From SBAX01 sp964646605 (GTDB lineage: Bacteria > Planctomycetota > Phycisphaerae > UBA1845), in contig CAZYEX010000119.1 in assembly GCA_964646605.1 (NCBI GenBank), forward strand, positions 7,454-71,453: a stretch of DNA of 64,000 nt, written 5' to 3'. Below, piece by piece: positions 1 through 8,392 of this stretch; the stretch's first letter is position 1, and each line of letters begins with the position of its first letter. Below the pieces are notes generated by a model. It made no database searches. It was not told the DNA's origin and saw only the letters and a program-made list of their open reading frames with translations. Position numbers and translations under genes: made by a program.

Positions 1-153
1 TAGAACACCTGAACCGCTGATAACCGATTTCGGCATCCGATGTCAAGGGAAATCCGGCTCTTGGGCGAAACTTGCGGGCGTATTTTTTGAGGCATGAGTC
101 CCACGTCCCCTCGTGCGGAGCTGTAACCAACCAACCCGCCCGGGGATGAAGAA

Positions 154-176
154 GGCCGGTGCCGTGGCGCCCGGCC
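154..176 (-). terminator. Hairpin downstream of the giant SUMF1-repeat gene
   Basis: A strong GC hairpin lies just past the stop codon (207-209) of the minus-strand giant gene. Two GGCC arms flank an inner GGTG/CGCC pairing with one bulged C and a CCGTGG loop. In the minus direction it is followed by a pyrimidine-rich TTCTTC stretch, not a true T tract, so it may be only a weak intrinsic terminator or a 3'-end stabiliser. Nothing else recognisable lies between 1 and 206. Confidence 0.35.
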
Positions 177-206
177 GGAGTTACGCCGACCGAGCGGATG
201 CCGGTT

Positions 207-3200
207 CTATGGAGCGCGGAACAGTCTTTGGAAGACGGAGAGGTCCAGCAAATCCACGTCGGAGTCGGAGTCGAAATCGAACTCCGTGCAGGTTCGGGCG
301 GCCGTAACGCCTGGACCGGTCGGACAGACCGTCAGCCCCGCAGCGTCGGCGAGGTCCACGAGGCCGTTGCGATCGAAGTCGCCGCTGCTCATCGCCGGAA
401 CGCGGACCACCCGAAACCCGATCTGGTTGCTCGTCGTCGTGGGGGCTGCGAAGAGAACCCGCGACGTGTTCCGCAGACTGTCGGCGCCGACGGGATCGTT
501 CCAACTCCCACCGCGGAGCGTCCGCCGGTCGATCGTGTTGGGCGGAGCAAACCGATCCTGGAGCCATTGATGAACGTTCCCGGTCATGTCGAACAGACCG
601 AACGTGTTGTCGTGGACCGTCGTGAGAAAGGCGCCTCCCTTGAGGGTCCCGTCGAAGTACCCCGTCGGCGTAGTGCCGCCGCGGGCGCAATCGACCGGGT
701 CCTCGAATCCATCTCCGCTGCACCGATAGTTCGCATCCGCGCTCGTCAGGATGTCGCGTCCGAATCCAAAGAGCACGTTCTGCCGCGACACGGCGTTCCA
801 CGCCGCGGCCTTGAACCACTCGTCGTAGTCGTCCGCGAAGTCGACGGTCGGCGTGGCGTTGTTGTATCCATCGTCCATCGGCAGACGGTACCCTCGCCGC
901 CCCACCACGAGAGTTTCTCGTTCGACATCCGACAGATCGCGCCCCGCCCAGTCCTGCGCCGCAATGGTGACCGGTCGCCATGCGGCGGCGTCGCCGTGCG
1001 GTCCTTCCGTGTAGCATTGCTCGCTGGGCAGCAATCCCTGGTCCAGTGTCAACCAGTTGCAGAACTTGACGGACCCGTACCAGCTCACGCCGGTTGCGGG
1101 ATGAAGAGAATAGTCCAACGGCGCGGTGACGGCCTCGTATCTCCCGCCGACATAGCGAATTTGGTTGGACGAGGATGGGCGGAACATCCTCCAAGCCCGT
1201 CCGCCACCGCCCGCCCCAATCTCACCCGTGGCCACGGTATTGACATAGACGTCGCCCGTGTCGGAGTCGAAGTACATGTACTGTCCGCGAGGGTGCAGCG
1301 GATGGTCCAGGGCGTCATCGAGAAAAAGCACGAATTCCGCGTTGGTGACGTGAAACCGACCCATGTGGAACGGGTACTCCGGGCCGCCGGGTTGAGCGTC
1401 ATCGCCCGAAACGAGCACTTCGTCCGCCGCGAACCTCGGCGAAACGACCGTCAGGTGAACAATGCGAACCGCCGTTTCATTGTGGGTCAGATCCACGACC
1501 GTGACTGTCGCGTCCAGGGTCGACTCTCCCACTGCGGTGGGCAACGCGGGAATAGCCGCGGCATCGATTTCCAAAATGACCTGCGCCGTGCTTCCCGCTG
1601 CGACGGACCCGGTCGCCTGCGAGGACCCATTGATCAAGAGCCACGGCTGATCGGCAGCGGCATTCCATTCGATCGCAGCGCCCGGCATTGCGGCCGTATT
1701 GGTCAAGGTGAACACGGTATAGGCGGGCGTGAACGGACCGCCGCTTCGTCCGGCGCTCAAGAAATCCGTCAGCGGGGTGACGGACAGATTCTCCTGGATT
1801 TGCAATACGATCTTCCGGGTTTGCGAGTGCCCTGTGTTCTCGTCCGTGAAGGTCACAGTCGCCGGATATTCCCCATGAGGCTGAATCGCACCCTGATTGA
1901 GACCGACCGTGATCGTTTCCAGCGCACCCGGCAGGAGCGTCACTCGGCGCGGAGTTACGTCCACCCAGCTCACATCGACCGCCGCCGCGACCGAGACGGC
2001 GGCGCTATCATGGCCGTTGGTCAACGTGTACGCGCGACTCGGCAGATCATCCGCCGTGAGACGACAGCAGATCACCCACGGGTCGTCGGCGGGCTCGATT
2101 CCGACGGGGTCGCGCACCTCCAAAGCCAAACGCCGGCGGATGGGGTCGGGATGCACGTCGCGCTGGGAATCGACAAACGCGATTTCCACGTCGCTCACAT
2201 GCTCGCCGACTGCCAAGCTACTGGCACTTTCATCGACGCGCACCTCGAACGTGAGGGAACCCGCGGAATCGGGCAGGGGTCCGCTAAGCCCCGTGGTCGG
2301 CGGCGCCGGCGTCACCGTCAGCCACGGGTCGGCGACGCTGACTTGGTATTCCAACTCGCATCCGGGGGGCGTGGTTTCGGCCCGGGAGAGCGAAAAGGTC
2401 CACGCGGGGAGCTGATCCACCGGCCCGCCCCAGATCACGGATCCGACCTCGATGGGTTCCTCGGACTGAGGCGAAACCAGAATGGGTTCTGCGATGCTCA
2501 GCCGCAAAGGCCTTCGAAACGAAGTGCCCGTGCGCGTGTTGGCGATCACCAACTCCGTCGAATGATCCCCGGGAGGCAGACGGTTGGCGGCGTCGTCGGT
2601 CGCCAGGGAGACTTCCGCGCGCCCATTCGGGGCGGCATCCAGAACGCCGGAGGGCGCCGCGCCGATTTCCCCGTTGAGCGAAAGCCACGCCGCCTCGGGC
2701 TCAACCCGCGCCGACCAGGGCATTTCCGCCGCCGACCGGTTGTCGATCGTGTAGACCCTCCCCTCGCCGGCGAAGTTTTCGCAATATCCTCCCGTAAGAA
2801 AGAGTCCGCCTGGCGGTTCGACTCGCAGCGGCTCGCGCAAATCCAGGATGACGTGGCGGGTTTCGTGCGTCCCGAACAATCTCTCGTGGATCGTGATTCC
2901 CGCGACGTGTCCGGTTCCACGGATCACACGAAAACCGGTGTAGGGATTGGCGGTTTGTGCAAACAGACCCAATCGGCCCGTCGTCGTCAAGACGTAGGAA
3001 TCCGCCCGCGCCCCCCAATGCCCGCCGCGTGTGGAACGCCGCACAGGGTCTGTGTTTGTGAGCAGGTCCGCGGTCCACTCGGCCACGTTCCCGCACGCAT
3101 CGACCAAGCCGTAGCGGTTCTCGCTGCCCGCCGTTCTTGTCGATTCGTCGTCGAGGAGATTGACGCCGTCGAAGAACGAAACCAGCGTGGTCGAGTCGGC

Positions 3201-6200
3201 GGCCGTGTCGCCGCTCTCGATGAAATTGGCGTCCACGGCGCTGAGAAGATTCCGTCCGAACCCAAACACGGCGTCGAAAACCGCCCGGCCCTCGGAGTCG
3301 GTGCGGGCCGCGGCGGCCTTGTGCCATTCGTTGAACACCGCCGCCGCTCCCACGCCGGCGTCCATCGGCAAGCGATATCCTACCGTCCGGGCAATCAGGG
3401 ATGCCCGCTCTTCGTCGGTGAGTCCCCTTGCCGGCCAATCCGGCGTCGCTACGGTGATCGGGTGCCAATCCGATGGCAGCGGACCCTCTGTGTACGCTCG
3501 GACGCCCGAGGGAAGACCTGCGAAAGGCGTCAACCAGTTGCAATACTTGATCGCCCCGAACCACGTCACTCCGACGACCGGATGCCGACCGAAACCCTCC
3601 TCGACCGCGTAGCGGTCGTTCACGAGATGGATCCGCCCCAGCGAGGCGTTGTACAGCCGGGTGTTGATTTCCGCCGACGGCCCCGCCGTTCCCTCACCGC
3701 CCTCTTCTTCGGAATGGATGTACGCGTCGCCGGAGTCGAGGTCGAAGTACACATAGGATCCTCGTCCGTTGTCCGGATTCGCCCGTGCATCGTTCAGGAA
3801 GGTGAGAAACTGATCGTTGGTCACTTCCGTCGTGGAGACCCAGAAATCGTGCGTCGGCCCCCCGAGCTGCACGTCCGACGCGGGCACGAGGGTCAAGCTT
3901 CCCGGCGGGACGGGCGAAACGGGCATCGCTTCGGCGGCCTCGGCCAGACGGAGCACCAACTCCACGGACTCGCCTGCGGGAATCTGCGTAGGCGCAACCC
4001 CAACGATCTCCAACCACGCGACGTCCACCGCCACTGCGATGTCGTCGAGGGTGAATGGCCCGTCGTTGTGGAGTTGCAACCAAAACTCCTCGCGAGTGAA
4101 GGGACCGCCGACGAACCCTTCGGCGCGGACCTCGGCGTCACCCTGGACGACGCGGACCGCCGCGGGCGTCACGCTCTGTGCCGCTCGAAATCCCACGAAA
4201 GAGAACGTGCCATCGGCCGGCACGGACTCGCGGTGTTCGTTTTGCAGCGGTGCGAAGTTGGGCGGATGTTGAAAGTGCCCGCCGCGCGTGGCGCCCTGCG
4301 AAGGAACCACGCCGGTGTCCGCTTCATGAACCCATTCCGCCACGCTCCCGCAGAGGTCGTGGAGCCCGTATCCGTTGTCCGTCGCAGCGGTCCGGGTCCT
4401 CCCGTCCGCCAAGAGATTGACCCCGTCGAAGAAGCCGGCCGGGGTCGTACCTTCGTCAAAGGGGTCGCCGCTGTGCAGGAAATTGGCGTCGATTCCGGAA
4501 AGCCCGTCGCGCCCGAAACCGAATGCCGCTCCGAACACCGCGGCGTCCTCGATGGTCGGCTTTCGAGCGGCGGCCTTGAACCATTCGTCGCGCGGCCCCA
4601 CGCCCGCGGCGCCGCCGTCCAGCGGAAGACGGAAGCCGTACTTGCGGGGCTCCCCGACCGTCGGATCGAACGCCGTGGAATGCCAATCCAAGGCACTAGG
4701 TCCTTCGGCGTACACCCGCTGCTCGGGCGGCATTCCCTGGATGAGCGTCAACCAGTTGCAGAACTTCGCCGCCCCGTACCAGCTGACGCCCGTCGCGGGA
4801 TGATCCTCGAACCCGATCTCGACGACATAGGGTTCGACGCGCTCCGCGACATCGTCGATCCGACCGACGGAGGCGTCGTAGATTCGCAAAGTGTGTGTGG
4901 CCGACGGGGCCTCCTCGCCCTCCGCGCCGGTTTCCGCGTCGTGAAGATACACGCTGCCGGAATCACGATCGTGGTACAGAAATGCCCCACGTCCGTTGCT
5001 CGGGTTGCGGCGGGCGTCGTTGAGGAAGCGGGCGAATTCACGGTTGGTGACTTCGTACTTTCCGATCCGAAAGGAATGCGTCGGACCGCCGGGTTGGACC
5101 TCGTCGCCCGGAATCAACACCATCTCCAGGGCGAAGGCCTCGCCGCCCACCGTAAGGGTAACGAACCGTTCCGTAGACACCTGCGGTGGGCGAACGCCCC
5201 CGTCGGTGGCGAAGCGGACCAGGCCGCGGTAGCTCCCCGGTTGCAGCGCAAGGGCCTCGACGCTCAGCGAGACCTCGACCTCGGCCGTCCCATCGGGATC
5301 CAGAATCGTTCCCTTCGACGGCGCTACGGAAATCCAAGCTATGCCCGGCGGTGCATCCGTCGTCGCCACGGCGGTCCAATGCAGCTCCGGCGAACCGGTG
5401 TTGTGGAGCGTGAATCGCACGGGGTTCCCACTGAACGGCCCGCCCCGTGGACCGCTCACGAACGTCTCCGTAACGGGTTCGACCTGCAATCCAACGACTT
5501 CGAGCACGACGTCCCGATCCAATACAAACCCGGATGCGGTATCCAGGAACCGGACCAGACCCGCGTGCCGCCCGACGGGAAGCGACGCGGCCGCGGGCGT
5601 TAACGAGACGGTGAGTTCGCTTGTCGCTCCAGCCGGAGTCACGTCTGCTTCGGGGATCACCGCGAGCCACGACGGAGCTGGGGATGTTCCACACGAGGCG
5701 GGGTCAGCGCAGAGGGTCGCGCTCCACGACACGGGTGCGTCGAGCAGGTTGAGGAGTTCGACTCGATGCGACGCAGGCTCGAATGGACCGCCGTACCCGC
5801 CGTCAAAAACAAGCTCGGCTTCGGGGCGAAGCTCGAACGGCGCGCCGACAGTCAGTGTGATCGGGCGAACGAACTCCGAGCCCGTGCATCGGTCGGTGAT
5901 CGTGACGTTGGCCGTGTGTACGCCCGCGGAAAGCCCGGCGACAACGGCAACATCCAGGGCCACGGAGAGTTCCATCGCGCCGTGCGGCGGCGCCTCGCCC
6001 TCCACTGTCTGCGCGCCGTTGAGTGTAACCCACGCGCCGCCCGTCGGCGGGCTCGTCGTGTCCTCCCAAGTCGCCGACCACGCAACCGGGCGATCGGACG
6101 CACTGGCGATCGTATAGGTGATTCCCGAAGGCTGGGGCGATCCGCCGAACACCATGTGCGCCGACAGCCCCGCTGACGGGGCCACCGAAAGAGGCTCCAG

Positions 6201-7622
6201 CACGACCCAACTAAGCTGGCGTTCGCTGGTCGTGGACGGCGTCCCGAAGATCACTCGGAGGATTGCAGTTTGCGTTCCCGAGGGCAAGGGCTTCTCGCAG
6301 CGCGGTACGATGGACATCGCAATTTCGGTGGAGTCCCCCGCCGCCAGCGTGCCTGCCGGTGTATCGACCTCCAACCACGAGGCATCCGTGCTCACTTGGT
6401 AATCCACATCGCGGTGGACGACGTTGGACAGGCGGTAGAGGAGTCGTGTCTGCGGAGGCTCATACGGTCCGCCCCACGGTCCACGAAGCGCGACCGGATC
6501 CTGAGGTGTCAATATGATGGCATCCTTGATCCGTTGCACAACGCGGAAGCCGGTGCTGGCCGACGCCGCGTCGGCGCTGCGCTGCGAACCGGGCGAGGCG
6601 CGCAGCGACGCCGGGCTGCTTTGCCACGACCCGCCGCGGTTGCGCCGCCTGGTCGGATCCCCAACCGCCTGGTCCTGCATCCATTCCCAAAGGTTGCCGG
6701 AAAGGTCGTGAAGTCCGAAGGCGTTCTCCGAGGCGCGGGTGGGCGTGCCATCGGTCAGGAGATTGACCCCGTTGTAGAAACCAACCGGCGAGGAACCCGG
6801 CTCGAAGGGATCGCCGCTGCTTAGGTAATTGGCGTCCGTGGGGGTCGGCGGCTTGGAGCGGCCATAGCCGTACAAGGCGTCGAAAACGACCGCGCCGCCG
6901 ACGTCGCGTGCCGCCGATGCGTACTTGGACCACTCGTTGTGCGGTCCCGGCCCGTCCCCGCCTCCGTCCATCGCAAGCCGGTATCCGAGCTTGTCGAGCA
7001 GCAGGCCCCGTTCACCGACAGTCAGATCACGAGCCGCCCAATCCACTGCGGCGATCGTCACCGGACGCCACGCCGCCAGGTCCGAGGAAGGTCCCTCCGA
7101 ATAGGCGCGTTCATCCGAGGAAAGCCCCGATGCAAGAGTCAGCCAGTTACAAAACTTGACGGCCCCGAACCACGAAACGCCCGCGACAGGGTGCGATCCG
7201 AAGGCAGGGTCCGCCAAGCGGTAACGACCCAGTTCCAACGTGATTCGCCCGTTCGCCGCCGCATCTAGGACGAGCGGCCCCGCGGTACCGCCCGAACCCA
7301 CCGAGCCCGCCTCGCGGTCGGAGACGTAGACATCCCCCGAGGCGGCGTCGAAATACAAATACGCCCCCCGTTCGCCAGTCAGGTGTTCCAAGGCGTCGTT
7401 CAGGAAGGCGACGAACTCGTCGTTCTGGAGTTCGAATCGACTCACGCGGAAGTCGTACGCGGGCCCGCCCGGTTGCACATCCTCGACCGGAACGTGGACC
7501 ATCGGGTGGTCGACCACGGGAGATTGCGCGGCGGACAGCGAGGCGCCGAGGACGACGGCCAGCGCGAGGACGCCTGGGCGGAGGAGGGCGGCGCGTTCGA
7601 GGAAGGACCGATCCGGGCACAA
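207..7622 (-). CDS. Giant secreted protein with four SUMF1/FGE-like domains, about nine beta-sandwich (BACON-like) repeats and a dockerin-like tail
   Basis: Predicted secreted protein of 2,471 residues. I place the start at a TTG codon (7622) because GGAGGA (7631-7636) sits 8 nt upstream and the product then opens with a signal peptide (arginines, then PGVLALAVVLGASLSA). The only in-frame ATG upstream (7895) would add 91 unlikely residues. Four SUMF1/formylglycine-generating-enzyme-like domains lie at about 7500-6525, 5130-4175, 3900-2920 and 1430-400. Each carries GV(S/T)W(F/Y)G..K(F/Y)CNWLT, a GYRL/GFRL region, a GL.D..G...EW block and RGG...GFR. The catalytic cysteine pair of true FGE is not visible, so the domains may bind rather than oxidise. 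Between them lie about 90-residue beta-sandwich repeats with 'GGPF' and 'WL.V.P..GTL', resembling BACON domains. The last 60 residues hold two Asp-rich EF-hand-like loops (DFDRNGLVDL; DFDSDSDVDLLDL), as in dockerin-type tails. Domain family is fairly sure; function unknown, presumably cell surface. Confidence 0.85.
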   Translation of the reverse strand: MCPDRSFLERAALLRPGVLALAVVLGASLSAAQSPVVDHPMVHVPVEDVQPGGPAYDFRVSRFELQNDEFVAFLNDALEHLTGERGAYLYFDAASGDVYVSDREAGSVGSGGTAGPLVLDAAANGRITLELGRYRLADPAFGSHPVAGVSWFGAVKFCNWLTLASGLSSDERAYSEGPSSDLAAWRPVTIAAVDWAARDLTVGERGLLLDKLGYRLAMDGGGDGPGPHNEWSKYASAARDVGGAVVFDALYGYGRSKPPTPTDANYLSSGDPFEPGSSPVGFYNGVNLLTDGTPTRASENAFGLHDLSGNLWEWMQDQAVGDPTRRRNRGGSWQSSPASLRASPGSQRSADAASASTGFRVVQRIKDAIILTPQDPVALRGPWGGPYEPPQTRLLYRLSNVVHRDVDYQVSTDASWLEVDTPAGTLAAGDSTEIAMSIVPRCEKPLPSGTQTAILRVIFGTPSTTSERQLSWVVLEPLSVAPSAGLSAHMVFGGSPQPSGITYTIASASDRPVAWSATWEDTTSPPTGGAWVTLNGAQTVEGEAPPHGAMELSVALDVAVVAGLSAGVHTANVTITDRCTGSEFVRPITLTVGAPFELRPEAELVFDGGYGGPFEPASHRVELLNLLDAPVSWSATLCADPASCGTSPAPSWLAVIPEADVTPAGATSELTVSLTPAAASLPVGRHAGLVRFLDTASGFVLDRDVVLEVVGLQVEPVTETFVSGPRGGPFSGNPVRFTLHNTGSPELHWTAVATTDAPPGIAWISVAPSKGTILDPDGTAEVEVSLSVEALALQPGSYRGLVRFATDGGVRPPQVSTERFVTLTVGGEAFALEMVLIPGDEVQPGGPTHSFRIGKYEVTNREFARFLNDARRNPSNGRGAFLYHDRDSGSVYLHDAETGAEGEEAPSATHTLRIYDASVGRIDDVAERVEPYVVEIGFEDHPATGVSWYGAAKFCNWLTLIQGMPPEQRVYAEGPSALDWHSTAFDPTVGEPRKYGFRLPLDGGAAGVGPRDEWFKAAARKPTIEDAAVFGAAFGFGRDGLSGIDANFLHSGDPFDEGTTPAGFFDGVNLLADGRTRTAATDNGYGLHDLCGSVAEWVHEADTGVVPSQGATRGGHFQHPPNFAPLQNEHRESVPADGTFSFVGFRAAQSVTPAAVRVVQGDAEVRAEGFVGGPFTREEFWLQLHNDGPFTLDDIAVAVDVAWLEIVGVAPTQIPAGESVELVLRLAEAAEAMPVSPVPPGSLTLVPASDVQLGGPTHDFWVSTTEVTNDQFLTFLNDARANPDNGRGSYVYFDLDSGDAYIHSEEEGGEGTAGPSAEINTRLYNASLGRIHLVNDRYAVEEGFGRHPVVGVTWFGAIKYCNWLTPFAGLPSGVRAYTEGPLPSDWHPITVATPDWPARGLTDEERASLIARTVGYRLPMDAGVGAAAVFNEWHKAAAARTDSEGRAVFDAVFGFGRNLLSAVDANFIESGDTAADSTTLVSFFDGVNLLDDESTRTAGSENRYGLVDACGNVAEWTADLLTNTDPVRRSTRGGHWGARADSYVLTTTGRLGLFAQTANPYTGFRVIRGTGHVAGITIHERLFGTHETRHVILDLREPLRVEPPGGLFLTGGYCENFAGEGRVYTIDNRSAAEMPWSARVEPEAAWLSLNGEIGAAPSGVLDAAPNGRAEVSLATDDAANRLPPGDHSTELVIANTRTGTSFRRPLRLSIAEPILVSPQSEEPIEVGSVIWGGPVDQLPAWTFSLSRAETTPPGCELEYQVSVADPWLTVTPAPPTTGLSGPLPDSAGSLTFEVRVDESASSLAVGEHVSDVEIAFVDSQRDVHPDPIRRRLALEVRDPVGIEPADDPWVICCRLTADDLPSRAYTLTNGHDSAAVSVAAAVDVSWVDVTPRRVTLLPGALETITVGLNQGAIQPHGEYPATVTFTDENTGHSQTRKIVLQIQENLSVTPLTDFLSAGRSGGPFTPAYTVFTLTNTAAMPGAAIEWNAAADQPWLLINGSSQATGSVAAGSTAQVILEIDAAAIPALPTAVGESTLDATVTVVDLTHNETAVRIVHLTVVSPRFAADEVLVSGDDAQPGGPEYPFHMGRFHVTNAEFVLFLDDALDHPLHPRGQYMYFDSDTGDVYVNTVATGEIGAGGGGRAWRMFRPSSSNQIRYVGGRYEAVTAPLDYSLHPATGVSWYGSVKFCNWLTLDQGLLPSEQCYTEGPHGDAAAWRPVTIAAQDWAGRDLSDVERETLVVGRRGYRLPMDDGYNNATPTVDFADDYDEWFKAAAWNAVSRQNVLFGFGRDILTSADANYRCSGDGFEDPVDCARGGTTPTGYFDGTLKGGAFLTTVHDNTFGLFDMTGNVHQWLQDRFAPPNTIDRRTLRGGSWNDPVGADSLRNTSRVLFAAPTTTSNQIGFRVVRVPAMSSGDFDRNGLVDLADAAGLTVCPTGPGVTAARTCTEFDFDSDSDVDLLDLSVFQRLFRAP

Positions 7623-8392
7623 TTTCGACTTCCTCCATGAAGCCGGCCCGGGTACGGCCGGTTGACCCCGGCGGAACGGGAAAGCCGTCCGGGGCCTGGT
7701 GGCGATAATAAGCGGTACATCCGCGCCACTGAGCGGTATCGGACCGAGGGCGCCTAACCAACGAACGCGAGTCGACCAAACGAGTGGCAATCGAGCTGTA
7801 TGAATTGTCGCACTCGTATTAGCAGTGTCGATGTATGAATTACCACTTTTACTAGCCGTTTCTTTACCCAACCTCCTTTTTTTGTTGCATTTCACCGCGA
7901 TCGGGATTACCCTCGCCTTATCGGGCTTGGGTGGGCTTCGGGTTTTTCTTAAGCGAGGCCGTGAGTCAGGGTTGGGAAATCGGTTTTACCCGGTATGAGC
8001 CGGGATTGCGCTGTCGGTAATCGTTCGAACCTCGTCTTCCCCCCCATGCCCATCGGTCCATCGTTGCGACGTGGCGCACGACGCGGCCTTCTTTCGGGCC
8101 TGGTCGGTGACACGCGTGTGACATGCTGCCGAGTTGGCGGAGGGCTCATCTGCGTGGGGAGGCGGAGAGTGACTGAGCGTGTAACTCTGGGCAAGTTCGT
8201 CCAGGTTTCGTGGAAACCGGTGCTCGGTAGCGCCGGTTCCGTTCGTAGAAAGTTTTCGGAAATCGGGGAGACTCACAGCGGTTGTGCCTCTGCCACACGG
8301 TAACGACACCGTGCGGCCCTGTGCTTCTTCGGCTGTGGTATAGCGGGCAGGAGTTTAGAGCGATGCGTCGACACATTTGGGAGGGTCTTGCG
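7623..8392. other. 770-bp divergent intergenic region between two giant genes
   Basis: No convincing gene is seen here; the short open frames are compositionally shadow-like. The region must hold both divergent promoters. On the minus strand TATTAT (7710-7705) lies about 85 nt before the TTG start, without a good -35 box. The part at 7797-7930 is markedly AT-richer than its surroundings and contains the 10-mer TGTATGAATT twice (7797-7806 and 7832-7841). An A7-GGAGG tract on the minus strand (around 7880) looks like a ribosome binding site but has no ATG or GTG start after it. A palindrome ACACGCGTGT lies at about 8110, and two hairpins lie closer to the plus-strand gene. Confidence 0.6.
8212..8313 (+). 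promoter_or_regulatory. Possible structured 5' leader (two hairpins)
   Basis: Two stem-loops precede the plus-strand giant gene. At 8212-8240, GGAA(A)CCGGTGC pairs with GCGCCGGTTCC around a TCGGTA loop (about 11 bp with one bulged A). At 8296-8313, CACGGT pairs with ACCGTG around a 6-nt loop. The second ends 80 nt before the start codon. I do not recognise a known riboswitch class. They could be leader structure or an upstream terminator-like element, or chance in GC-rich DNA. Confidence 0.25.

Noticed and set aside
2..94. Plus-strand frame open to the left window edge, stopping at 94
   Set aside because: 31 codons without recognisable features; too short to call a gene end.
159..5603. 1,814-codon open frame antisense to the giant SUMF1-repeat gene
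   Set aside because: Arg/Gly/Pro-rich translation without domains or secretion signal. It mirrors the real gene and arises from high GC and codon bias.
7870..7900. A7-GGAGG tract as the start of the giant gene (ATG 7895)
   Set aside because: The ATG lies upstream of the tract, no ATG or GTG follows it, and the encoded N-terminus is not secretory. The TTG at 7622 has both a ribosome binding site and a signal peptide.
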